Shown here piece after piece: positions 1-6,185 of a DNA stretch of 13,151 nucleotides. Position numbers and translations under genes: made by a program. The stretch's first letter is position 1. The number at the start of each line of letters is the position of its first letter. The notes under the pieces are model-generated. The model saw only the letters and a list, made by a program, of their open reading frames with translations, had not been told where the DNA came from and did not search any database. The DNA is from CAYJAQ01 sp964368275 (lineage in GTDB: Bacteria > Bacillota_I > Bacilli_A > ML615J-28 > CAG-313), in contig CAYJAQ010000038.1 in assembly GCA_964368275.1 (NCBI GenBank), positions 1-13,151 of the forward strand. Reading direction: 5' to 3'.

Positions 1-11
1 ATATTAAATAA

Positions 12-83
12 TGTAAGGCAATAGTTAAAATTGATTTAAAAATTAACAAGTTAAAACCAGACAATTTTGGACAAATGAAGTAA
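12..83 (+). pseudogene. Remnant of a DUF1016/YhcG-like PD-(D/E)XK nuclease end
   Basis: A reading frame open from about base 12 to the TAA at 81-83 encodes a stretch containing KIDLKINKLKPDNFGQMK. This resembles the C-terminal nuclease region of DUF1016 (YhcG-type) proteins, where an (I/V)DLK strand carries the acidic-x-Lys part of the PD-(D/E)XK active site and is followed by a GQM motif. The family normally continues for tens of residues after GQM, but here the frame stops one codon after it. No start codon or upstream domain lies inside the window. It is either a decayed copy or the end of a gene truncated by a nonsense mutation. The match is from memory of the family pattern and is short. 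Confidence 0.4.
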
Positions 84-210
84 ATAATGAATAATTGCAA
101 TAAAGATTAATGCTTTAATATTAAGAACAACCCATAGAGTAAATATTTATGATTTAGAACAATTTATAAAAACTTAACAATTAGCCATTTCTTTAATTAT
201 TATTATTGTT

Positions 211-238
211 TAGCTTTCATGTGATTCTGTGTTATAAT
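211..238 (+). promoter_or_regulatory. Promoter of the tfoX-DUF1848-VTT operon
   Basis: A perfect TATAAT at 233-238 is preceded by TGT, giving the extended -10 TGTTATAAT (230-238). The -35 is poor (TAGCTT at 211-216, 16-base spacer), as is common for extended -10 promoters. The start codon of the first gene is about 50 bases downstream. Confidence 0.6.
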
Positions 239-288
239 AACCAAGACAATGTAATTAATTTTTTTACTATTAGAAAAAGGTGTAAAAT

Positions 289-570
289 ATGGCCTCTTCA
301 AAAATATTAATGCAATACTATTTAGAACAACTTGGCGATGATACAATAAGAGCGCGCTCAATGATGGGTGGTTATTGTATCTACAAAAACGATATCTTAA
401 TTGGTGGTATTTATAGTGATAATCTTATGTTTAAGCCAACTGATGAATTAAAAGCTTTTCTAAAAGATTACAAATTACAAATACCATACGAAGGATCAAA
501 AAAGTTATTAATACTAATTGAAAGAGTTGATGATACCGAGTTTATGCGTGAGCTCGCTCGTCATTTATAG
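289..570 (+). CDS. TfoX N-terminal domain protein
   Basis: This 93-residue protein matches the stand-alone TfoX/Sxy N-terminal domain (TfoX_N). After a short N-terminal helix, the diagnostic stretch RSMMGGYCIYKNDILIGG (about residues 23-40) is followed by a small strand-rich region with MFKPTDEL (about 47-54) and a C-terminal helix. Full-length TfoX/Sxy is a competence regulator in Gammaproteobacteria, but single-domain versions in Firmicutes have no established function, and no DNA-binding role can be claimed. The ATG is preceded by an AGGTG ribosome site at 278-282 with 6-base spacing. It is the first gene of an apparent operon, with the next start only 11 bases after its stop. Family identity is fairly secure; its job is unknown. 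Confidence 0.82.
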   Translation: MASSKILMQYYLEQLGDDTIRARSMMGGYCIYKNDILIGGIYSDNLMFKPTDELKAFLKDYKLQIPYEGSKKLLILIERVDDTEFMRELARHL

Positions 571-581
571 AGGATATAATA

Positions 582-1484
582 ATGATTATTAATGTTAGTG
601 GGCGTACTGACATTGTTGCCTTTTACCCAGAGTGGTTCATGAAACGTTACAAAATGGGCTTTGTTGATGTGCGGAATCCATTTTATCCAAACCAAGTAAG
701 TCGCATTTACTTTGAAGATGTAGATGCTATTTTATTCTGTACTAAAAATCCACACCCAATATTAAAGTATTTGCCATTAATTAAGAAACCAATTATCTTT
801 CAAGTAACACTAACTCCCTATAAAAATGATATCGAACCAAATGTTTTTCACAAACTACAAGTAATTGAAGATATAAAGACTTTATCAGAAGTTGTCGGAA
901 TTGATTTTTTAAGTGTGCGGTATGATCCAATCTTTATCAGCGAAAAATATTCAATTGTCTATCACATTAAAGCCTTTGAAAAAATGTGCATTTTACTAAA
1001 GGGTTATGTAAAGCGAATAATTATCTCATTTATTGATGAGTACAAGAATGTTCAAAGAAATTTAGCTATATTGAATTATCAAACGTTGAGTGAAGATGAT
1101 TATCGTGAAATTGGTCTAAACTTTTCAGAAATTGCTAAAAAGAATGATATGCAAGTACAGACATGTTTTGAAGAACATAACTTAGTCGAATATGGTTTCA
1201 CAAAAGCAGAATGTGTGTCACATGAACTTGCATATATATTAACAGGGAAAACTAACTATAAGAATTGGTCTGCCCGAAAAGCACCAACAGGTAATGCTAA
1301 TTGTGGGTGTGTTCAAATGGTTGATATTGGGGCATATAATTCATGTTTGCACTTTTGTAAATACTGTTATGCAAACTTTGATGAACAAATGGTTAAGACC
1401 AATCATCTGAACCATGATGTTAATTTGTCCCTTTTAATCGGAACGCTAAAAAGTGCTGACATTATCAAAAGAAGACTAAAATAA
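582..1484 (+). CDS. DUF1848 protein with C-terminal radical-SAM-like Fe-S cysteine motif
   Basis: This 300-residue protein starts with IINVSGRTDIVAFYPEWF, has NPFYPNQVSRIYF and a CTKNPHP motif around residues 53-59, and ends in a cysteine cluster. This is the layout of the DUF1848 family. Visible cysteines are C241 and C243 (CGC), then C255, C259 and C262 (CX3CX2C, with Tyr just before the last Cys), which is the spacing of a radical-SAM 4Fe-4S site. In canonical radical-SAM enzymes this motif is near the N-terminus; here it lies about 40 residues from the C-terminus, as is typical of DUF1848. A cluster-binding role is likely, but no substrate is known. The AGAGG ribosome site at 569-573 overlaps the previous stop. 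It is the middle gene of the operon. Confidence 0.85.
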   Translation: MIINVSGRTDIVAFYPEWFMKRYKMGFVDVRNPFYPNQVSRIYFEDVDAILFCTKNPHPILKYLPLIKKPIIFQVTLTPYKNDIEPNVFHKLQVIEDIKTLSEVVGIDFLSVRYDPIFISEKYSIVYHIKAFEKMCILLKGYVKRIIISFIDEYKNVQRNLAILNYQTLSEDDYREIGLNFSEIAKKNDMQVQTCFEEHNLVEYGFTKAECVSHELAYILTGKTNYKNWSARKAPTGNANCGCVQMVDIGAYNSCLHFCKYCYANFDEQMVKTNHLNHDVNLSLLIGTLKSADIIKRRLK

Positions 1485-1503
1485 GAAGACAAAAGAGGAA
1501 AAT

Positions 1504-2229
1504 ATGGAAAACAATGAACAGGTATCTAAATATAAGAGATTAAAACTAGTTGTATCAATAATAGGCATAGTACTATTTTTAGGCATATGTACAACAGTTA
1601 TAATTTTAATATGGCCTAATTTTAAAACTATTATTAATGATCCCGAACTTTTAAAAGCGAAAATTCAAAGCTATGGTATCTATGGAATACTAGTTTTTAC
1701 AGCTTTACAGATACTCCAAGTAATTGTCGCCTTTATCCCGGGTGAGGTTATTGAAATCAGTGCTGGTGTTCTATATGGCTGGTTTGGAGGTTTCTTGGTA
1801 GCAATGGTTGGTATAGTTATTGCTACAGCAATTATTTTCTTTGTTTTAAGAAAAATGGGTAAACCAATCGCCAATGAACTATTCAAAGGGAAACAATTTA
1901 AACGCTTCTCTAAATGGGATAAACATCCAAGACGCGATAAGGTAATCTTTTTAATTTTCTTAATACCAGGACTGCCAAAAGATATCTTTGTTTATGCGGC
2001 ATCATTCTTTAATATTTCATTATCTCGCTTTTTATTAATTACTACTATAGCGAGAATTCCATCGGTAATAACTTCAACGATTGCTGGAAACTTTATACTC
2101 CAAGGCAAATACATGATAGCAGCAATTATTTTTCTAGTCACTGGAGCAGCCACCGTGATATGTTATTTATTATCTGAAAAGATAATGAATGATATTGAAA
2201 CTAAAAAACAAAATAAAGACAAAATATAA
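1504..2229 (+). CDS. VTT/DedA-superfamily membrane protein (TVP38/TMEM64-like)
   Basis: This 241-residue integral membrane protein belongs to the VTT (formerly SNARE-associated/DedA) superfamily, TVP38/TMEM64 branch. A first membrane helix spans about residues 14-36. The re-entrant motif FIPGEVIEISAGVLYG is at 77-92, a following helix at about 96-115, the second signature FLIPGLPKDIFVYAASF at about 152-168, then an arginine segment ARIPSVITSTIAG (183-195) and a last helix (about 204-223). The C-terminus is charged (KKQNKDKI). Family members are linked to lipid scrambling and membrane homeostasis; the substrate here cannot be told. The AGAGG ribosome site at 1494-1498 fits the ATG, with a 19-base gap after the DUF1848 gene. 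It is the last gene of the operon. Confidence 0.85.
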   Translation: MENNEQVSKYKRLKLVVSIIGIVLFLGICTTVIILIWPNFKTIINDPELLKAKIQSYGIYGILVFTALQILQVIVAFIPGEVIEISAGVLYGWFGGFLVAMVGIVIATAIIFFVLRKMGKPIANELFKGKQFKRFSKWDKHPRRDKVIFLIFLIPGLPKDIFVYAASFFNISLSRFLLITTIARIPSVITSTIAGNFILQGKYMIAAIIFLVTGAATVICYLLSEKIMNDIETKKQNKDKI

Positions 2230-2275
2230 TTCTTTTTATTTAGTAAGTCTTGCGAAAAATTATGTAAAAACTTGT

Positions 2276-2375
2276 CATACCCATAAGTAATGTGATGAAA
2301 TCTACTTAGATTGTATGGTTAAATAGTTAGAGAACATACCCAAAGGTTGTAGAAAAGCAGCCTTCTGGGTATTTT
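2276..2375 (+). promoter_or_regulatory. Hairpin-rich region with duplicated CATACCCA, attenuator-like
   Basis: CATACCCA occurs twice (2276-2283 and 2335-2342). The second copy forms the 5' arm of the terminator at 2336-2375, and the first could pair with the same 3' arm. Between them GTATGG (2313-2318) can pair back with CCATA (2281-2285) or with CATAC (2276-2280), or GTATGGTT can pair forward with AACATAC (2333-2339), which would compete with the terminator stem. Mutually exclusive pairings of this kind are typical of attenuators and riboswitches, but I recognise no known class and no intact gene follows. It may be only a complex 3' end of the upstream operon. Confidence 0.25.
2336..2375 (+). 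terminator. Rho-independent terminator
   Basis: ATACCCA (2336-2342) pairs with TGGGTAT (2366-2372), and AAGG (2343-2346) with CCTT (2361-2364) across one bulged C. The loop is about 14 bases and can form three more pairs. A short T-run (2372-2375) follows, then AATTT. It lies about 105 bases after the VTT gene and most simply ends that operon. Confidence 0.7.
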
Positions 2376-2541
2376 AATTTACATCACTATAAATAGTAAA
2401 TGTGGCAGTAAACAAAAAGATTACATATATGATGAAAATGGGAAAATAATAAAGTTTATCTGTAATGATGGTCAAACAACAAGTCAATATACATATTTAA
2501 GAGACATAACAACAAATATGATTAGTTGCCCAAAAGATTAG
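2353..2541 (+). pseudogene. Start-less ORF remnant, possible decayed zinc-ribbon-like protein
   Basis: This frame is open from after the TAG at 2350-2352 to the TAG at 2539-2541, with no ATG, GTG or TTG near its beginning. The translated part from about 2395 looks like real protein: SKCGSKQKDYIYDENGKI, then IKFICNDGQTTSQYTYLRD, then a tail ending in CPKD. The CG...C..G spacing recalls a zinc ribbon in which the partner cysteines have been lost, or a secreted Cys-bearing fragment. The open stretch begins inside a terminator hairpin, so it is probably the 3' part of a broken gene. I do not recognise a specific family. Confidence 0.35.
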
Positions 2542-2573
2542 AAACATAAACAATAAACATAAACAATAAACAT
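2542..2573 (+). repeat. Short tandem repeat, 13-bp unit
   Basis: The unit AAACATAAACAAT occurs at 2542-2554 and 2555-2567, followed by a partial copy AAACAT at 2568-2573. It starts directly after the stop of the ORF remnant. It could be replication slippage in decaying DNA or a variable-number site. No inverted symmetry suggests an operator. Confidence 0.8.
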
Positions 2574-2659
2574 TTAGACAAAGTAATAGAAAATAAATAT
2601 ATAAATATTCATGCTCGAGATATCATTGTTCATTGATTTAATCTTTGAGGTGTAAAATT

Positions 2660-2692
2660 ATGATTACTGAAGATAAATTAATAAGTGAATAG
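2660..2692 (+). pseudogene. 10-codon ORF with good ribosome site, likely gene stub
   Basis: ATG at 2660 follows GAGGTG (2647-2652) with 7-base spacing, and encodes MITEDKLISE before a TAG at 2690-2692. The frame after that stop reads PLTKK and ends again in TAA. The sequence AGGTGTAAAAT before the ATG is nearly the same as that before the first gene of the window. It looks like the preserved 5' end of a gene whose body was deleted or mutated. A tiny peptide or leader ORF cannot be excluded. Confidence 0.3.
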
Positions 2693-2754
2693 CCATTAAC
2701 AAAAAAATAAATGCTTTTTTGAGTGCTTTGAAATTATTATAATCAAATGAATTT

Positions 2755-2784
2755 AAAAAAGGAGTATCAATAGATGCTCCTTTT
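2755..2784. terminator. Bidirectional rho-independent terminator
   Basis: GGAGTATC (2761-2768) pairs with GATGCTCC (2773-2780) through eight pairs including one G-T, around the loop AATA. AAAAAA (2755-2760) and TTTT (2781-2784) flank it. On the minus strand the hairpin runs into six T's, 36 bases after the stop of the DtxR-type gene, so it serves that gene. It would also stop any read-through from the left. Confidence 0.85.
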
Positions 2785-2820
2785 CTTTCTATAAAAATAA
2801 TTAATTATAGTTTAATCAAT

Positions 2821-3183
2821 TTATTTTCCCTTACAAAAGTCTTTTAAGCATTTTAAAGTTTTCTCGCTAATAACATGCTCAATTTTGCAACAATCAATGT
2901 TCGCTGTTTCTTCGTCAACACCGATTTTAATTAAGAAGTCTTTAATAGTGGTATGCTTACTGTATATTTCTTGGGCTAGTTGTCTGCCACTTTCAGTTAA
3001 GGCAACCTTTGAATAGTAGTCTTTTGCAATTAGACCTTTCTCTTTTAAATCGTTCATTGCTTTATTTACAGCAGGCTTTGAAACGGCCAACATTTCTGAT
3101 ATTCTAACTGATAGAATAGGCTGATTAGTTAGTTCAAGGATGTAGATAGCCTCAATATAATCTTCATTTGATTTACTCAACAT
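2821..3183 (-). CDS. DtxR/MntR-family metal-dependent repressor, probable feo regulator
   Basis: This 120-residue protein has an N-terminal winged helix-turn-helix (about residues 5-65, recognition part SKPAVNKAMNDLKEKGL) and the metal-binding and dimerisation domain (about 66-120). It has no C-terminal SH3 domain, so it is the short MntR-like form. Ligands that line up with Bacillus MntR are D8, E11, H77, E102 and H103. At MntR position E99 there is a cysteine (C98-C99-K-I-E-H), as in the C-x-x-E-H motif of iron-sensing DtxR/IdeR. It is transcribed divergently from feoAB across 172 bases. By family logic, metal-bound protein would repress feoAB; Fe(II) is the better guess than Mn(II). Its start fits an A/G-rich ribosome site (GAGATGAG), and its terminator is at 2755-2784. 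Confidence 0.88.
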   Translation of the reverse strand: MLSKSNEDYIEAIYILELTNQPILSVRISEMLAVSKPAVNKAMNDLKEKGLIAKDYYSKVALTESGRQLAQEIYSKHTTIKDFLIKIGVDEETANIDCCKIEHVISEKTLKCLKDFCKGK

Positions 3184-3229
3184 ATTTTCTCATCTCTTTC
3201 TTTTTTAGCCTATTTACGACTATGCATAT

Positions 3230-3258
3230 ATTATATCATAGTTTTAAATAAAATACAA
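3230..3258 (-). promoter_or_regulatory. Promoter of the DtxR-type regulator
   Basis: On the minus strand TATAAT (3235-3230) is preceded by TGA, giving an extended -10. A -35-like TTGTAT (3258-3253) lies 17 bases upstream. The start codon follows after about 46 bases. Confidence 0.6.
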
Positions 3259-3270
3259 AGTAAATATTAA

Positions 3271-3344
3271 AAAGTTAATTAAAGTTAACATTTTTCTTGA
3301 CAAAATCATATAATTAAGTATAATATTAACTGAGGTTAACATTT
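3271..3344. promoter_or_regulatory. GTTAAC-type repeats, candidate operator of the DtxR-type repressor
   Basis: AAAGTTAA occurs at 3271-3278 and again at 3281-3288, exactly one helical turn apart. The element (A/G)GTTAACATTT occurs at 3283-3293, just before the feo -35, and at 3334-3344, around the expected transcription start. The second copy is part of the inverted repeat TTAAC-TGAG-GTTAA (3326-3339). AGGTTAAC resembles the core of DtxR/IdeR boxes (TTAGGTTA-type), with about 10 of 14 bases agreeing with an idealised palindrome. Position over the promoter fits repression by the divergently encoded regulator. Binding is inferred. Confidence 0.5.
3297..3324 (+). promoter_or_regulatory. feoAB promoter
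   Basis: Consensus TTGACA at 3297-3302 and consensus TATAAT at 3319-3324 are separated by 16 bases. The feoA start is about 32 bases after the -10. Unlike the other promoters in the window it has no TG extension, but it has a perfect -35. GTTAAC repeats flank it on both sides. Confidence 0.85.
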
Positions 3345-3355
3345 AGGAGGTTGAC

Positions 3356-3631
3356 ATGAGTATTAATAGCAAGAAAAATATACTATCAGTTGGAGAAGAA
3401 GGTCACTTAAATGATTTGAAAAAGGGGCAAGTTGCTATTGTATTAGCACTACATAATGATAATAAAGCATTGCGCCGCCGTTTGTTAGACATGGGAATAA
3501 CTCGGGGGGTCGAAGTGAAAATCAAAAAAATTGCACCAATGGGAGATCCTGTTGATATCGAGCTACGTGGTTACGAATTATGTATTCGTCTCGCTGATAT
3601 GCGTAATATTGATATAAAGGTGGTGAAATAA
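3356..3631 (+). CDS. feoA: Ferrous iron transport protein FeoA
   Basis: This 91-residue SH3-like FeoA protein is a cytosolic partner of the FeoB Fe(II) permease. After a 20-residue polar N-terminal extension, the core runs from KKGQVAIVLAL (about 23-33) through the signature RRRLLDMGITRGVEVKIKK (about 40-58), APMGDPVDIELRGYELCIR and the final LADMRNIDI. All of this is typical of FeoA; family members are commonly 75-90 residues. A consensus AGGAGG ribosome site (3345-3350) is five bases before the ATG. Its stop overlaps the feoB start by one base (TAATG), a sign of translational coupling. It is transcribed from the promoter at 3297-3324. Confidence 0.95.
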   Translation: MSINSKKNILSVGEEGHLNDLKKGQVAIVLALHNDNKALRRRLLDMGITRGVEVKIKKIAPMGDPVDIELRGYELCIRLADMRNIDIKVVK

Positions 3632-5889
3632 TGCGTGTTGCACTAGTTGGAAATCAAAATAGTGGCAAGACAACGCTATTTAACTTATTAACTGGCACTA
3701 ACCAAAAAGTTGGTAACTGGCCAGGTGTAACCATTGAAAGAAAATCTGGTACAATAAAAGGTACTAATTTCGAAATAGTAGATTTGCCTGGTGTATATTC
3801 ATTATCACCATATACGGCCGAAGAGGAAGTTTCACGTCACTTTGCAGTTGAAGAAAATCCTGATATAATAATTAATATTATTGATGCCACAACAATAGAA
3901 AGAAGTCTATACTTAACAACTCAATTATTAGAACTTGATTCTGATGTATTGCTAGCACTTAATATGGAGGATTTGTTAGAAAAAAAGGGTATCAAAATTG
4001 ATCCAGAAGCTTTATCAAGACAGTTAGGTGTTACAGTAGTAGTCATTTCTGCTTTAAAAGAAACGGGAATAGATGAATTAATTGACCATATTAAGAAACG
4101 AGACATTTTGAAAAATCGTCATCAGAAGATTTATAGTGATATTGTTGAGCACGAAATAGACGAAATAACAAGAATAGTTAATGTGGAAGATCGACGTTTT
4201 GTGGCGGTTAAGTTACTAGAACGCGATATTATGTTTGCAAAGTATCATAGTGTAGAAATTGAAAAGTCGATTACAAAACTAGAAGAATATTATGGCACGG
4301 ATACTGAAGAAATAATTGCTAGTTTGAGATATGACTACATTGAAAGAGTAAAGAAAGAAAGTGTGCGCATAGCAACTAAGAAAATTAGTATTACTGATCA
4401 TCTAGATCGCGTATTTCTTAATAAGTGGGCAGCAATACCAATTTTCTTAGTAATCATGTTTTTAGTATACTTTCTATCAGTTGGTTTAGTCGGCAGTAGT
4501 ACTGTGGATCTAATTGGCGAAGTGGTGGATGCTTTTAGTGGCATTGTCAATAACTGGCTTGTTTCACTAGGGGCTAGTAATTGGATAGTTAGTTTAGTAT
4601 GTGATGGTGTGATTGCTGGGGTTGGCGCAATGTTTAGTTTTGTGCCACAGTTAATAATTATGTTTCTCTGTATTTCGCTACTAGAAACAACGGGATACAT
4701 GAGTAGAATTACTTTTTTCTTAGATCGTGTATTCAAAAAGTTTGGACTAAGCGGTAAGAGTTTAATACCTTTTATAGTAGGATCAGGCTGTAGTGTTCCG
4801 GGTATTATGACATCGCGCATTGTTGAAGATGAGACTGAAAAAAGAATGACTATTATGCTAACGCCTTTTATTCCTTGTTCAGCAAAGTTGCCAATTATTA
4901 TTGTTTTTACTAGTTATTTCTTTAAAGATCAGACAGGACTTGTTGCTTTCTCACTTTATGCGTTAGCAGTTGCCATTATATTGATTAGTGCCTTTATTAT
5001 GAAGAAATTCTTCTTTAAAGGTCAACCTTCTGCTTTTATATCTGAGCTCCCTGAATATAAGCTTCCTTCAATTAAATATATAGCACGTGATGTTTTTGAT
5101 AAAGTTTGGGCTTTCATAAAAAGAGCTGGTTCAATCATCTTTATCTGTTCAGTTATCATTTGGGTTTTATTATCATTTACCTGGACTTTCCAGTATACTA
5201 GTGGTGATAGCCATCAAATTGAAGAAGTTAACTTGAGTGATGTAGCAAAAGCACATAATATAGCTGATTATGATAGCGTGCTTGCGCAAATTGTTGATGG
5301 GAAAGTTCAAGTTTCTTATCGCCAAGATGAAGCTGAAGAAGCAATATATAGCGATTGGATTGATGTATTAGATGCTAGTAAGCTTATTAGCAAAATTTCT
5401 GAGACAGAGTTAAATGATCAAAAAGAACTGCATGTTCATTATGAAGATGATATGCTAAATTGGAGTTATACATATGGTATCGATAACAGTATTTTGGCTG
5501 GTATTGGTAATGGCTTAGCTTGGTTATTCTACCCAATTGTTGGTGAATGGAGTTGGGCAGCCACTGTTTCAGCTATTCAAGGACTTGTTGCTAAAGAACA
5601 AGTGGTAGGTTCAATGGCAGTTATTGCTGGATATGACGCCGAAACTTCGACGGGTTCGTTAATATTTAGAGAATCTGGTATTTTTGGAAGCTTTAATCAA
5701 ATATCAGCATATGCCTTCATGGCCTTTAATCTATTCTCAGCCCCATGCTTTGGTGCAATCGCAGCGATGCGCAAGGAACTAGGTAGTTTTAAAAAGACGA
5801 TGATCGCAATAGGCTTTCAAACTGGTTTAGCCTTTGTGTTATCTTATCTAATATTTGGACTTGGTACTTTAGTGGGAACGATATTATGA
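3631..5889 (+). CDS. feoB: Ferrous iron permease FeoB (GTPase-fused), with large polar insert
   Basis: This 752-residue inner-membrane Fe(II) transporter has an N-terminal G domain: G1 GNQNSGKT (7-14), G2 Thr34 in PGVTIERK, G3 DLPG (51-54), G4 NMED (111-114) and G5 SA (140-141). A GDI-like helical region follows to about residue 260. The membrane part carries both gate motifs, GSGCSVPG with Cys387 (384-391) and PFIPCSAKLP with Cys416 (412-421). Later helices include VAKEQVVGSM and SAPCFGAIAAM. An acidic, hydrophilic segment of about 90 residues (about 525-615) interrupts the C-terminal membrane region where many homologues have a short loop; it is probably outside the cell. A GGTGG-type ribosome site lies in the end of feoA. 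All motifs needed for activity are intact. Confidence 0.96.
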   Translation: MRVALVGNQNSGKTTLFNLLTGTNQKVGNWPGVTIERKSGTIKGTNFEIVDLPGVYSLSPYTAEEEVSRHFAVEENPDIIINIIDATTIERSLYLTTQLLELDSDVLLALNMEDLLEKKGIKIDPEALSRQLGVTVVVISALKETGIDELIDHIKKRDILKNRHQKIYSDIVEHEIDEITRIVNVEDRRFVAVKLLERDIMFAKYHSVEIEKSITKLEEYYGTDTEEIIASLRYDYIERVKKESVRIATKKISITDHLDRVFLNKWAAIPIFLVIMFLVYFLSVGLVGSSTVDLIGEVVDAFSGIVNNWLVSLGASNWIVSLVCDGVIAGVGAMFSFVPQLIIMFLCISLLETTGYMSRITFFLDRVFKKFGLSGKSLIPFIVGSGCSVPGIMTSRIVEDETEKRMTIMLTPFIPCSAKLPIIIVFTSYFFKDQTGLVAFSLYALAVAIILISAFIMKKFFFKGQPSAFISELPEYKLPSIKYIARDVFDKVWAFIKRAGSIIFICSVIIWVLLSFTWTFQYTSGDSHQIEEVNLSDVAKAHNIADYDSVLAQIVDGKVQVSYRQDEAEEAIYSDWIDVLDASKLISKISETELNDQKELHVHYEDDMLNWSYTYGIDNSILAGIGNGLAWLFYPIVGEWSWAATVSAIQGLVAKEQVVGSMAVIAGYDAETSTGSLIFRESGIFGSFNQISAYAFMAFNLFSAPCFGAIAAMRKELGSFKKTMIAIGFQTGLAFVLSYLIFGLGTLVGTIL

Positions 5890-6056
5890 AACTAATTGAT
5901 ATTATTATCTTGTTTATTATTATTGTAATACTAGGATTAGTTATTTACTTTAGTTTTGTCAAAGATCGCAACAATAAGTGCAGTAGTTGCCCTTATTGTA
6001 AAAGTTGTACGCAAATTCAAAAAGAAGTTTGCAAAAGTAAAAAGGCCAAAAAATAG
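5886..6056 (+). CDS. FeoB-associated Cys-rich membrane protein
   Basis: This 56-residue gene starts inside the feoB stop (ATGA overlap, 5886-5889). It encodes one N-terminal membrane helix (about residues 4-24, IDIIILFIIIVILGLVIYF) and then a short, basic, cysteine-rich tail: C32, C35, C38 and C41 form CX2CX2CX2C, with C49 further on. This is the pattern of the small FeoB-associated Cys-rich membrane proteins found after feoB in many Firmicutes. The cysteines could bind Fe(II) or another metal at the membrane, standing in for FeoC or delivering iron to or from FeoB; that role is inference. Overlap with feoB implies coupled translation. It is followed by the terminator at 6115-6144. Confidence 0.88.
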   Translation: MKLIDIIILFIIIVILGLVIYFSFVKDRNNKCSSCPYCKSCTQIQKEVCKSKKAKK

Positions 6057-6114
6057 AATTCGATTAAAAACTCTAATTATTTTCAGTAGAATTTTTGATT
6101 TAACTAAAAATAAC

Positions 6115-6144
6115 AAGGACCTGTTATAGTTAACGGGCCCTTTT
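6115..6144 (+). terminator. Terminator of the feo operon
   Basis: A 12-pair stem is formed by 6115-6126 and 6131-6142, with one A-C mismatch and one G-T pair, a TAGT loop and a T-run at 6141-6144. It lies 59 bases after the Cys-rich gene. Confidence 0.85.
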
Positions 6145-6185
6145 AGCTTTATGCATAATGAATTGACGCTTTTTATACTGAAAGT

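Noticed and set aside
2240..2300. Promoter driving the structured region before 2375
   Set aside because: TTGCGA and TTGTCA candidates have no acceptable -10 at proper spacing, so read-through from the upstream operon is the simpler source of any transcript.
2542..2573. Possible CRISPR-like repeats
   Set aside because: The 13-bp units are directly adjacent with no spacers and only two and a half copies; there are no cas genes.
3184..3355. Fur box in the feo control region
   Set aside because: No GATAATNATTATC-type palindrome is visible; the repeats present are GTTAAC-type, and the adjacent regulator is DtxR-type.
4398..4820. 140-codon minus-strand ORF inside feoB
   Set aside because: It lies wholly antisense to the conserved FeoB membrane region, with no ribosome site or promoter.
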